The notes under the pieces are model-generated. The model did not search any database. It saw nothing but the letters and a program-made list of their open reading frames with translations, and was not told where the DNA came from. The position numbers and the translations under genes are program-made. 64,000 nucleotides of DNA from Erythrobacter sp. JK5. Lineage in GTDB: Bacteria; Pseudomonadota; Alphaproteobacteria; Sphingomonadales; Sphingomonadaceae. Where the stretch lies: contig NZ_CP073577.1 of assembly GCF_018205975.1 (NCBI RefSeq), positions 992,001 through 1,056,000 on the forward strand. The letters run 5' to 3'. Below, piece by piece: positions 47,221-55,549 of this stretch; position 1 is the stretch's first letter, and each line of letters opens with the position of its first letter.

Positions 47221-47559
47221 GTGTCTGCCGGAGCCAATCTGAGTGTAACCGATATGCGCCGCGCGGCGCGTCATCCGGTCGATTTCCCGGTCATCGCCGA
47301 GCACCACGTGCATGGCGACATGAACCTTCACGTCTCGAACCTGTCGGCGCACGGCTTCATGGTCGACGATGCCGCCAATCTCAATCGCGGCGATCGCGTG
47401 ATCATCCGCCTGCCGATTGTCGGACGGATCGAGGCCTACGTCATCTGGACGCGCGAGAATCGCGCCGGCTTCCAGTTTGAACGCATCATCCGGATCGACG
47501 ACTTCGTCTCGATTATCGACACGCTGCAACCCAATCCACGCCTGCGCCGCCCGCGCTGA
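47221..47559 (+). CDS. PilZ domain protein
   Basis: 112 residues that are essentially one PilZ domain. The c-di-GMP-binding RxxxR reads RRAARHPVDFPV (about 13-24), and the second motif D/NxSxxG reads NLSAHGFMV (about 40-48). It probably senses c-di-GMP and acts by protein-protein contact, as single-domain PilZ proteins do. The start is GTG 47221, preceded by GGAGACT and a second GGAGG. The 171 bp upstream, after tyrS, hold no gene that I can see. Confidence 0.85.
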   Translation: MSAGANLSVTDMRRAARHPVDFPVIAEHHVHGDMNLHVSNLSAHGFMVDDAANLNRGDRVIIRLPIVGRIEAYVIWTRENRAGFQFERIIRIDDFVSIIDTLQPNPRLRRPR

Positions 47560-47621
47560 TCCCAAGCTAGACTAGCCGCAGCGATACATTCGCTGGCTTG
47601 GCAGCGCGCTGTGCGACTGTC

Positions 47622-48935
47622 ATGGGCGAAGGTGTGACTGACCCCGCGCCCACACATCCGATCCAGATCCACAACTTCCGCGCCTATTGGCTGGCGCGGT
47701 TGACCATGACGCTGGCGCAGTATGCGATGCTGCTGGTGATCGGCTGGCAGGCCTACAATCTGGCGCGCGACAGCGGGATGAACATCGCCGAGGGATCGGG
47801 CACGCTGGCAATCATCGGTCTGCTGCAATTCCTGCCGCTGTTCTTGCTTACTCCGTTCTCGGGGCTCGCCGCCGACCGGTTCGACCGGCGCATGCTCGGC
47901 CTGCTGACTGTCATTCTGCAGCTGGTCTGCGCTGCCACGCTCGCCTGGTTCAGCTGGAATGACGCGATATCGCTGCAGCTGCTGTTCGTGATCGCAATCG
48001 CACTCGGTATCGCGCGCGGGTTTGCCGGGCCTGCCCTGTCATCGCTTGCGCCCAACCTCGTGCCCAAAGCCCTGCTGCCTACTGCAATCGCCCTATCCTC
48101 GATTTCCTGGCAGGTCGGCGCGCTGGTAGGACCCGCCATCGGTGCCATTCCCTACGCCTTCGACCCTGCCCTGCCCTACGCCCTCTCGGCAGTGCTCTTC
48201 GCCATTTCGGCGGCGGCATTGCTGACGATCGGCAAGGTACCGCAACCGGCCATGCGCAAGGACCAGCGACCGATCGGTGCGATCGTCGACGGGCTCAGAT
48301 ATGTCGGCCAGAACAGGATGGTCCTGAGCGCCATCACGCTCGATCTGTTTGCGGTTTTCCTGGCCGGTGCCAACGCGCTCATACCCGTGTTCGCCCGCGA
48401 CATCATCCAGACCGACGAGAACGGGCTTGCCATGCTCGCATCGGCCACACCGGCGGGAGCATTGGTCACCGCGATTGTCTTCTCCTTCCGTCCGCTGCGC
48501 ACGCAGGTCGGCCCGAAGATGCTCGGAGCGGTTGCTGTCTTCGGCCTCGCCACAATCGTCTTCGGCCTGTCGACCAGCCTGCCGCTGAGCCTCGCGATGC
48601 TGTTCATCATCGGCGCGTCGGACATGTTCAGCGTCTATGTCCGCCAGTCGTTGATCCAGCTGCACACGCCGGACGACAAGCGCGGGCGCGTCTCGTCCGT
48701 CAGCATGATGACGATCAGCGCATCGAACGAAGGCGGCGATGCGTTCTCCGGCAGCCTCGCCTATCTGATGGGACCGGTCGCCGCGATCGTCGTCGGCGGC
48801 GCGGGTGCGCTTGTCACCGTCGCGGTGTGGAGCCGGCTGTTTCCGGTCCTTCGCACAACCAAGACCTTCGATCCGCCCGACAACCTGCTAGAAGACCGGA
48901 AAACCGGAAACAGCCAGCACCCCCAGGAGGCCTGA
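47622..48935 (+). CDS. MFS transporter (EntS/MFS_3-like)
   Basis: 437 residues with 12 hydrophobic helices. The MFS loop motif between helices 2 and 3 reads [12 protein letters not shown]. Other landmarks are [13 protein letters not shown] and [23 protein letters not shown], which match the MFS_3/EntS-like group. These are often exporters of siderophores or drugs, but the substrate is not shown. ATG 47622 or GTG 47634 could be the start. It ends 1 bp before the cysK start codon region, so the two may be co-transcribed. Confidence 0.85.
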   Translation: MGEGVTDPAPTHPIQIHNFRAYWLARLTMTLAQYAMLLVIGWQAYNLARDSGMNIAEGSGTLAIIGLLQFLPLFLLTPFSGLAADRFDRRMLGLLTVILQLVCAATLAWFSWNDAISLQLLFVIAIALGIARGFAGPALSSLAPNLVPKALLPTAIALSSISWQVGALVGPAIGAIPYAFDPALPYALSAVLFAISAAALLTIGKVPQPAMRKDQRPIGAIVDGLRYVGQNRMVLSAITLDLFAVFLAGANALIPVFARDIIQTDENGLAMLASATPAGALVTAIVFSFRPLRTQVGPKMLGAVAVFGLATIVFGLSTSLPLSLAMLFIIGASDMFSVYVRQSLIQLHTPDDKRGRVSSVSMMTISASNEGGDAFSGSLAYLMGPVAAIVVGGAGALVTVAVWSRLFPVLRTTKTFDPPDNLLEDRKTGNSQHPQEA

Positions 48936-48936
48936 C

Positions 48937-49857
48937 ATGAAAGCTGCAAACATCCTCGAGACGATCGGCAACACCCCGCACATCCGCCTGTCGCGGCTGT
49001 TCCCCGATCACGAAGTGTGGCTCAAGTCCGAGCGCGCCAATCCCGGCGGCTCGATCAAGGACCGGATCGCCCTGGCCATGGTCGAGGACGCCGAAGCCTC
49101 GGGCAAGCTCAGGTCGGGTGGCACGATCGTCGAGCCGACCAGCGGTAACACCGGGATCGGCCTGGCGATGGTTGCGGCGGTCAAGGGCTACAAGCTGGTG
49201 CTCGTGATGCCCGAATCGATGTCGATCGAGCGTCGCCGCCTGATGCTCGCCTATGGTGCGACCTTCGATCTCACACCCAAGGAAAAGGGCATGAAGGGCG
49301 CGATCGAACGCGCCACCGAAATCGTCGAGAGCACCGACGGCGCGTGGATGCCGAGCCAGTTCGAAAACCCCGCCAACGTGGCCGTGCACGCCCGCACGAC
49401 CGCGCAGGAAATCCTGCGCGATTTCGCCGACAATCCGATCGACGTGATGATCACCGGCGTGGGCACCGGCGGCCACCTGACCGGCTGCGCGGAAGAACTG
49501 AAGAAGGTCTGGTCGGGTTTCAAGGCGTACGGGGTCGAACCCGAGCTTTCGCCGGTGATCAACGGCGGTCAGCCCGGACCGCACCCGATCCAGGGCATCG
49601 GCGCGGGCTTCATTCCGGAAAACCTCCACACCGACGCAATCGACGGGGCGGTTCAGGTAAACGCCGACGATGCGAAGGAAATGGCCCGCCGCGCGGCGCG
49701 CGAGGAAGGCATGCTGATCGGGATATCGTCGGGCGCGACGCTGGCCGCAATCGCCAAGAAGCTGCCCGATCTCGACACTGGAGCCCGCGTGCTCGGGTTC
49801 AATTACGACACCGGCGAACGCTACCTTTCGGTGCCCGATTTCCTTCCGACCGAATAG
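48937..49857 (+). CDS. cysK: Cysteine synthase A
   Basis: A 306-residue PLP enzyme making cysteine from O-acetylserine and sulfide. The PLP lysine is Lys41 in [11 protein letters not shown]. The asparagine loop is [10 protein letters not shown], the phosphate loop is [10 protein letters not shown], and the C-terminus has [10 protein letters not shown]. It ends at [18 protein letters not shown] without the C-terminal extension seen in CBS. AGGAGGCCTGAC precedes the ATG. Confidence 0.95.
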   Translation: MKAANILETIGNTPHIRLSRLFPDHEVWLKSERANPGGSIKDRIALAMVEDAEASGKLRSGGTIVEPTSGNTGIGLAMVAAVKGYKLVLVMPESMSIERRRLMLAYGATFDLTPKEKGMKGAIERATEIVESTDGAWMPSQFENPANVAVHARTTAQEILRDFADNPIDVMITGVGTGGHLTGCAEELKKVWSGFKAYGVEPELSPVINGGQPGPHPIQGIGAGFIPENLHTDAIDGAVQVNADDAKEMARRAAREEGMLIGISSGATLAAIAKKLPDLDTGARVLGFNYDTGERYLSVPDFLPTE

Positions 49858-49985
49858 CTCCCGTCGAGGCCAGTCAACGGGTCGTCGTCCCGGCTGTTGA
49901 TTGGTCGCATTTCGACAAGCATCCTTTTCGTGGGGGCGCTAGCGTCCCGTTCACGGGTCGCGTCGCTGGAAAGGAGCGTCGCATC

Positions 49986-50762
49986 ATGGGTTGGTCGAAT
50001 GCGTTCGGGCTGTTGTCCAACGATACGAGTCGCCCGCTGCACTATCGCTTCGCCAAGAAGCAGCGGCACAAGATGAACGACCTGATCGCGCGAAGCTCGC
50101 TGATCTCCAACGCGCCGCTGCTGCAACCGTCCGACTTCGACTGGACCGCGCCGCTCGCACGCGAGTGGGAAGCGATCCGGGACGAAGCGCTGGCCATACT
50201 TGAGCATCGCCATGCGATTCCGCCCCTGCGCGACATCTCCCCGGATCACCGCCGGATCATGAAAGACGAAAGCTGGCGCAGCTTTTTCCTGGTGGGCTAC
50301 GGCCATCGCCAGGCCGAGAACATCGCCCGCGCTCCGCGCACTGCCGCGCTGATCGAGAATATTCCCGGCCTCAATTCGGCGTTCTTCTCGATCCTCGCCC
50401 CGGGATCGGTGATCGTGCCGCACCGCGGCGTGACCAAGGCGTTCATCACCGCGCATCTCGGCCTGGTCGTCCCTTCACGGCCCGAAAGCTGCTGGATGCG
50501 GATCGACGGGCGAAAGCTGCGGTGGGAGGAAGGCAAGTGGCTGGTGTTCGACGACACTTACGAACACGAGGTGCAAAACCGGACCGACGAGACCCGGATC
50601 GTGCTGCTGTGCCAGATCGCGCGTCCGCTGAAGGCGCCGGGATCATGGCTCGCCAATGCGACGATGAACTACATCCGGCGCAGCAAGTTCGTCAGCGAAG
50701 CGAGGGACAATCTCGCCGACTGGGAAACCGCCTATGCCAAGGCGGAGCGCGGAAAGGCGTAG
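49986..50762 (+). CDS. Aspartyl/asparaginyl beta-hydroxylase-like protein
   Basis: 258 residues of the Asp/Asn beta-hydroxylase family, Fe(II)/2-oxoglutarate oxygenases. The core has SAFFSILAPGSVIVPHRG (first metal histidine and 2OG arginine region), HLGLVVP, WMRIDGRKLRWEEGKWLVFDDTYEHEVQN with the second histidine, and DETRIVLL. Target unknown. AAAGGAGCGTCGCATC precedes ATG 49986. A strong hairpin follows the stop. Confidence 0.88.
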   Translation: MGWSNAFGLLSNDTSRPLHYRFAKKQRHKMNDLIARSSLISNAPLLQPSDFDWTAPLAREWEAIRDEALAILEHRHAIPPLRDISPDHRRIMKDESWRSFFLVGYGHRQAENIARAPRTAALIENIPGLNSAFFSILAPGSVIVPHRGVTKAFITAHLGLVVPSRPESCWMRIDGRKLRWEEGKWLVFDDTYEHEVQNRTDETRIVLLCQIARPLKAPGSWLANATMNYIRRSKFVSEARDNLADWETAYAKAERGKA

Positions 50763-50765
50763 GCA

Positions 50766-50811
50766 CACCAAAAAAGGGGCCCGATCCCCCCGGACCGAGC
50801 CCCATTTGGTG
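50766..50811. terminator. Bidirectional hairpin terminator
   Basis: CACCAAA (50766-50772) pairs with TTTGGTG (50805-50811), and GGGGC (50776-50780) with GCCCC (50799-50803). It lies between the convergent hydroxylase and acyl-CoA dehydrogenase genes, and the A/T-rich ends serve both directions. Confidence 0.65.
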
Positions 50812-50827
50812 ACGAATTCGTATTGCG

Positions 50828-52633
50828 TCAGGCTGCGGTGGCGAACGCCTCTTCCGGCAGCTTCATCATGTTTTCCGAACCCGCCTCGAGCTTGCGGCGC
50901 AGCGCGCCGGCGTCGGGCAGAAAGCGTTCGGTATAATAGGCAGCCGAGGTCAGCTTGGCTTCGTAGAAGGCGGCGTCTTCGGGCGAACCCTTGAGCGCAT
51001 CGACGGCGACCTTGGCCATCTTGAGCCACATGAAGCCGAGCGTCACGATGCCCATGATGTGCATGTAGTGATGCGCGCCCGCGCCGAGGTGGTTGGGGTT
51101 CTGCATCGCGTTCTGCATGAACCACATGGTCGCGGCCTTCTGTTCGCCGAGCGCCTTCTCGAGGCGACCGGCCATGTCGGCGAGCCCTTCGATCTGCTTG
51201 GCCGAGGCGATTTCCTCGTCGATCGCGGCAAAGTACGCCTGGACCGCGCGGCCGCCATGCTGCGCCAGCTTGCGCCCGCACAGGTCCATCGCCTGCACCC
51301 CGTTGGTGCCTTCGTAGATCATGGCAATCCGGCTATCGCGCACGAACTGCTCCATGCCCCACTCTTTCACATAGCCGTGCCCGCCGTAGACCTGCTGCAT
51401 GTTGTTGGCGATGTCGTAGCCCTTGTCGGTGCCGTAGCCCTTGATGACCGGGGTCATCAGACCGATCAGGTCATCGGCCAGCTGCCGCTCCTCTTCGGTC
51501 TGGGCCTTGTGCGTCAGGTCGACCTGAAGCGCGCCCCACAGGCACAGCGCGCGCATGCCTTCGTTGAACACCTTGGCATCCATCAGCATCCGGCGCACGT
51601 CCGGGTGGACGAAGATCGGATCGGCCTTCGCCTCGGGCTCCGCCGGCCCGGTCAGCGCGCGGCCCTGACGCCGGTCGAGCGCGTAGGTGACGGCGTTCTG
51701 GTAGCTGACTTCGGCCTGTGCAAGACCCTGAAGCCCCACGCCCAGACGCGCAGCGTTCATCATCACGAACATCGCGGCGAGGCCCTTGTTCTCCTCACCC
51801 AGCATCCAGCCTGTCGCGCCGTCGTAGTTGAGCACGCAAGTCGAGTTCCCGTGGATGCCCATCTTCTTTTCGATCGAGCCGCAGGTCACGCCGTTGCGCT
51901 CGCCCGGTTCGCCATTCTCATCGAGGATGAACTTCGGCACCACGAACAGCGAGATACCTTTCGAGCTGTCGGGCGCGCCCGGCGTCTTGGCCAGCACCAG
52001 GTGGATGATGTTGCTGGTGAGGTCGTGCTCACCGGCAGAAATGAAGATCTTGGTCCCGGTGATCGCATACGATCCGTCGCCGTTCGGCACGGCCTTGGTG
52101 CGGATCATCCCGAGATCGGTGCCGCAATGCGGCTCGGTCAGGTTCATCGTGCCCGACCATTCGCCCGAAATCATCTTCGGCAGGTACATTTCCTTCTGTT
52201 CCTGCGAACCGGCAGCCTGCAGCGCCGCTGCGGCGCCGCCGGTCAGGCCCGGATACATAGCGAACGCCTGGTTGGCGGTGCCGATATATTCCTCGAACGC
52301 AAAGCCAAGCACATGCGGCAGGCCCTGCCCGCCGAATTCCTCGGGGCCGGTCAGGGTGGTCCAGCCCGCCTCCACCAGCTGCTGGTAGGCTTCCTTGAAT
52401 CCGTCAGGCGTGGTGACCGAACCGTCTTCGTGACGGGTACACCCCTGCTCGTCGCCGATCTGGTTGAGCGGTGCGAGAACCTCAGAACAGAATTTGCCCG
52501 CCTCGTTCACGACCGTATCGATCATGTCCTGCGTCGCGTTCTCGAATCCCGGCAGATTGCCGTAGCTTGCCAGGTCGAGCATTTCGTTGATCACGAAGCG
52601 CGTGTCGCGGGTGGGTGCGGTATAGGTCGGCAT
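50828..52633 (-). CDS. Acyl-CoA dehydrogenase with C-terminal domain (DmdC-like, 601 aa)
   Basis: 601 residues, longer than the usual 380-residue enzymes; it belongs to the group that includes DmdC (3-methylmercaptopropionyl-CoA dehydrogenase). It has LTEPHCGTDLGMIRTKAVP, SYAITGTKIFISAGEHD, and the catalytic-glutamate region IYEGTNGVQAMDLCGRKL (about residues 440-457). It uses FAD to oxidise an acyl-CoA. The substrate is not shown; no other dmd gene is near. ATG 52633 follows AAGGGGATCAAGTG. The MerR gene upstream is probably its regulator. Confidence 0.9.
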   Translation of the reverse strand: MPTYTAPTRDTRFVINEMLDLASYGNLPGFENATQDMIDTVVNEAGKFCSEVLAPLNQIGDEQGCTRHEDGSVTTPDGFKEAYQQLVEAGWTTLTGPEEFGGQGLPHVLGFAFEEYIGTANQAFAMYPGLTGGAAAALQAAGSQEQKEMYLPKMISGEWSGTMNLTEPHCGTDLGMIRTKAVPNGDGSYAITGTKIFISAGEHDLTSNIIHLVLAKTPGAPDSSKGISLFVVPKFILDENGEPGERNGVTCGSIEKKMGIHGNSTCVLNYDGATGWMLGEENKGLAAMFVMMNAARLGVGLQGLAQAEVSYQNAVTYALDRRQGRALTGPAEPEAKADPIFVHPDVRRMLMDAKVFNEGMRALCLWGALQVDLTHKAQTEEERQLADDLIGLMTPVIKGYGTDKGYDIANNMQQVYGGHGYVKEWGMEQFVRDSRIAMIYEGTNGVQAMDLCGRKLAQHGGRAVQAYFAAIDEEIASAKQIEGLADMAGRLEKALGEQKAATMWFMQNAMQNPNHLGAGAHHYMHIMGIVTLGFMWLKMAKVAVDALKGSPEDAAFYEAKLTSAAYYTERFLPDAGALRRKLEAGSENMMKLPEEAFATAA

Positions 52634-52693
52634 CACTTGATCCCCTTGGTGTGCGTTTTTTCCGGATGGAAACGGGTGTTGCTGCTGAAGCCG

Positions 52694-53158
52694 TCAGCCG
52701 AGATCGAGGTTCTCGATCTCTTCGACGAAGTCGGTAAGTTCCTTGATCGACGAATCGATATCGGCGCGCTGCGCCTTGAGCTTGGCGATGTGCGCCCGGC
52801 ATTTTTCCACCGTGACCCGGCGCTGCTCGACGCGGCCGTCATCGAGATCGTAGAGGTCGATCATCTCGCGGATTTCGGTGAGGCTGAAGCCGACATTCTT
52901 GGCGCGCATGATCCACGCGAGCCGGGCGCGATCGCGCTTCGAATAGACGCGGGTAAGCCCGACGCGCGCCGGGCTGATCAACCCTTCGTCTTCGTAGAAG
53001 CGCAGCGCGCGAGCGGTGCAGCCGAATTCGGTGGTGAGATCCGAGATCGAAAACTGTTCGCGGCTGAGCTTGTCCGGGCGCTCGAGATGCGCGCCGTTGC
53101 GCCGGTGTTCGGTTTCGCTCGATTTCGAATCGCTATTGCGTGCGGGTGCGGTAGCCAT
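52694..53158 (-). CDS. MerR family transcriptional regulator
   Basis: 154 residues. After a polar N-terminal 35 residues comes the MerR winged helix: FSISDLTTEFGCTARALRFYEDEGLISPARVGLTRVYSKRDRARL. A dimerisation coiled coil follows (RVTVEKCRAHIAKLKAQRADI). It lacks the metal-binding cysteines of MerR/ZntR. It sits just upstream of the acyl-CoA dehydrogenase on the same strand, like LiuR-type regulators of acyl-CoA catabolism. Confidence 0.9.
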   Translation of the reverse strand: MATAPARNSDSKSSETEHRRNGAHLERPDKLSREQFSISDLTTEFGCTARALRFYEDEGLISPARVGLTRVYSKRDRARLAWIMRAKNVGFSLTEIREMIDLYDLDDGRVEQRRVTVEKCRAHIAKLKAQRADIDSSIKELTDFVEEIENLDLG

Positions 53159-53177
53159 GACGTTTGTGCTACCTTAC

Positions 53178-53195
53178 CTTTACGTGAGCGTCAAG
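53178..53195. promoter_or_regulatory. Candidate operator of the MerR-type regulator
   Basis: CTTTACG-TGAG-CGTCAAG is an 18-bp inverted repeat (6 of 7 positions match) about 20 bp upstream of the MerR start. It has the TTTACGT-type shape reported for LiuR-like MerR regulators. It overlaps the hisI stop codon. Confidence 0.5.
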
Positions 53196-53589
53196 TCTTG
53201 ACCTTAACGAGAGCCACACCATCCTCCGCCCCCGGTTCGAGCCGGCGATAGAAGCAGCTGCGCTCGCCGGTGTGGCATGTCGGCCCGGCTGGCGAGGCAT
53301 GGATCACCAGCGCGTCCTGATCGCAATCGACGAGGATTTCTTCGACCGTCAAAACGTTGCCCGAACTTTCGCCTTTTTTCCACAGTGTGCCGCGCGATCG
53401 CGACCAGAAATGGACCATACCGGTGCTGCGGGTCCGGGCCAGCGCGTCTGCATTCATGAACGCCACCACCAGCACTTCGCGCGTGGCCGCGTCGACCACC
53501 ACCGCGGTCAGCAGACCGAGCGAATCGAACCTGGGTGCAAAGGTGTTTCCGGTTTCGCGCTGCTCGGTCGAAAGATTGTCGTCGATCAC
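53191..53589 (-). CDS. hisI: Phosphoribosyl-AMP cyclohydrolase
   Basis: A 132-residue zinc enzyme of histidine synthesis (third step). It shows [40 protein letters not shown], the metal-binding DCDQDALV, and the cysteines of [14 protein letters not shown]. The HisE domain is absent, so this is a stand-alone HisI. The start is GTG 53589 with GAAGGTGG 4-5 nt upstream. No other his gene is close. Confidence 0.95.
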   Translation of the reverse strand: MIDDNLSTEQRETGNTFAPRFDSLGLLTAVVVDAATREVLVVAFMNADALARTRSTGMVHFWSRSRGTLWKKGESSGNVLTVEEILVDCDQDALVIHASPAGPTCHTGERSCFYRRLEPGAEDGVALVKVKT

Positions 53590-53930
53590 TTGCCACCTTC
53601 GATTATGGTTAAGGAAATCTTGCGATAGCGACGAATGGGACGGGAGCTGCGTTCGTTTGTTGCAGGATAACCACAGACGCTCCCGAAAATCGGCACTCAG
53701 AGTGGATTGACCTAGCGGTTAACAGGCGGGTTTGGAAGAAGACGCCCTGCGAACTTTAGCGAGTTCGTCCACCGAACATCGGCGCAGCATAGTGCCAGGT
53801 TCAGGGGGTGGTCGGATCAAGCCAACGCGGGGTGTTGGCAGGTCCGATTGAACGATGAGGGATAGGATCCTGATGGCCAAGTTAGGGGGTGGCCATCTGA
53901 GCTCTGCAAGAGCGGTTCCGCATCATTTCG
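53590..53930. other. 341-bp gap between comF and hisI with several hairpins
   Basis: No convincing protein-coding frame is seen. It contains several short perfect inverted repeats: GATGGCCA/TGGCCATC, GCCAAC/GTTGGC, GTTCG/CGAAC and CGAAC/GTTCG. They crowd the right-hand 200 bp and could belong to a structured RNA or to comF 3'-end processing. I do not recognise a known RNA family (not SRP RNA, tmRNA, RNase P or 6S by their core motifs). Confidence 0.4.
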
Positions 53931-54736
53931 TCACGTGGCGCCCGGGGTCGTAATGGCCTCGGGCGTTGTGTTTGGGGCGACGCTTTCCACGCCCGATACC
54001 ACCCGCGCGAAGCAGGCGATCCTAACCGATGCCGCACCCGCATCGAGCAGTGCCGCGACGCAGGCATCGCTGGTCGCCCCACTCGTGAGCACATCGTCGA
54101 CGAGGATCACGTCCTTGCCGGCGACCCGCTCGCGCCTGCCGGTTTTCACGTCGATGGCTCCACGGAGCACACTCTCGCGCTGGGCGCGTCCCAATCCTCC
54201 CAGGCTCGGTGTGCGTTTCTTGCGCACCAGCGCGTCCACCAGCACCTTGCCTTTCCCGTGCCGTTCCAGCTCGCCCGCCAGCAGCACGGATTGGTTGAAG
54301 CCCCTGCCCAGCAGCCGCCAGCGATGCAGCGGCACCGGAACCAGCACCGGCGGCTCGGCTCCGCCATCGGGTAGGCGCGAGGCCATCAGCCGCCCCAGCA
54401 GGCGCGCCAGGGCGATCTTTCCGCCGTGCTTGAGACCGAGGATGAGCTTGCGCGACGCATCGTTGTAGAGCGTCGCGGCATAGATGCCCGCATGGCGCGG
54501 CGGGTCGATCCGACACAGGGCACATTCTTCGGGCTGGCGACCCGTGCTGCCCGTCGGGCGCAGGCAACGCGGGCAAGACGGCTCGCCGGGCGTTTCGATC
54601 TGGCTCCAGCACTCGACGCACAGCCCGCCCTGGTCGGCAATCGCATCCCCGCACAACGGACAGCGCGGGGGTAGACCAGATCGACGACCGGCCTCAATCC
54701 TTCGGCCAGATGGGATGCGACACTCACGCCGCGCAT
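53931..54736 (-). pseudogene. comF: ComF family protein, broken by a one-base frameshift
   Basis: ComF proteins combine an N-terminal zinc finger and a phosphoribosyltransferase-like domain and take part in DNA uptake or recombination. The short N-terminal part (MRGVSVASHLAEGLRPVVDLVYP) and the main body (CPLCGDAIADQGG, CPRC, CALC, then PVPLHRWRLLGRGFNQS and the PRPP-loop VILVDDVLTSGAT) are in different frames. At 54667-54671 the coding strand has five Cs where six would join them as VYPPRCPLCG. One added base restores 268 residues. It is divergent from the methyltransferase gene. Confidence 0.85.
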
Positions 54737-54782
54737 CTCGCACGTCTTGCTTCGTGGTGGCAAGCGAGGCAGTGCGGGCGCG

Positions 54783-55538
54783 ATGAACCGGCAGCACGTT
54801 CCCCGCATCTTCGATCGTCGGCAGGCCGCCGCCAAATGGGACCGTGCGCGCTCCCGGCAGCGACGAGGCGGGGCGAGCTATCTCGTCGATACGATGGCGA
54901 GCGACATTGCCGAGCGGCTCGACTTCATGCGGTTGCAACCGGAACACGCGCTGATCGTCGGCGAAGCGACCGGCGCGTTGCAGGCTTCGCTCGCGTCCGG
55001 GAATACGCAGGGCAAGGTGGCCCTGCTGGGGCAGTTCGACGAGGAGCAACCTGGCCCGCACGCCGCGTTCGACCTCATCGTCCACCTGCTCGGGCTGGGC
55101 ATGGTCAACGATCTGCCCGGTGCGCTGATCCACGCTCGCAACGCGCTGGCCCCGGGCGGGCTCCTCATCGCCGCCTTTCCCGGGGCGGGCAGCATGCCGA
55201 TGCTGCGCCGGATCGCGCTGGAGGCGGATGGCGACCAGCCCTCCGCCCGGATGCACCCGCTGGTCGATAATCGCGCCGCGACCGGCCTGCTCGAACGCGC
55301 CGGGTTCGGGCGGCAGGTGGTCGATACCTACCCGGTCCGGGTGCGCTACCCGTCTTTGCAGCGCATGATCGGCGACCTACGCGATCACGGGCTGACGCGC
55401 TCGCTGTGCAGCCCGGTCCCGCCGATAACCCGCCGCTGGGTCGAGCGCGCCGAGACGAGCTTCGATGCTTTGCGAGAAGACGACGGCAAGGTTGTCGAGA
55501 CTTTCGAAATCCTCGTGCTGACCGGCTGGCGCGACTAG
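54783..55538 (+). CDS. SAM-dependent methyltransferase (NDUFAF5/BioC-like)
   Basis: 251 residues. It begins IFDRRQAAAKWDRA, the usual start of the NDUFAF5/C20orf7-like bacterial family. It continues with FDLIVHLLGLGMVNDLPGALIHARNALAPGGLLIAAFPGAGSM (post-I and motif IV-V of the Rossmann methyltransferase fold). The glycine-rich motif I is degenerate here (IVGEATG). The substrate is unknown; BioC activity is possible but no bio genes are near. It converges on ppdK. Confidence 0.78.
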   Translation: MNRQHVPRIFDRRQAAAKWDRARSRQRRGGASYLVDTMASDIAERLDFMRLQPEHALIVGEATGALQASLASGNTQGKVALLGQFDEEQPGPHAAFDLIVHLLGLGMVNDLPGALIHARNALAPGGLLIAAFPGAGSMPMLRRIALEADGDQPSARMHPLVDNRAATGLLERAGFGRQVVDTYPVRVRYPSLQRMIGDLRDHGLTRSLCSPVPPITRRWVERAETSFDALREDDGKVVETFEILVLTGWRD

Positions 55539-55549
55539 TCCCCTATTCC

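Noticed and set aside
51059..53251. Long plus-strand frame opposite the acyl-CoA dehydrogenase and MerR genes
   Set aside because: It is a mirror of codon bias; the minus-strand proteins have clear motifs.
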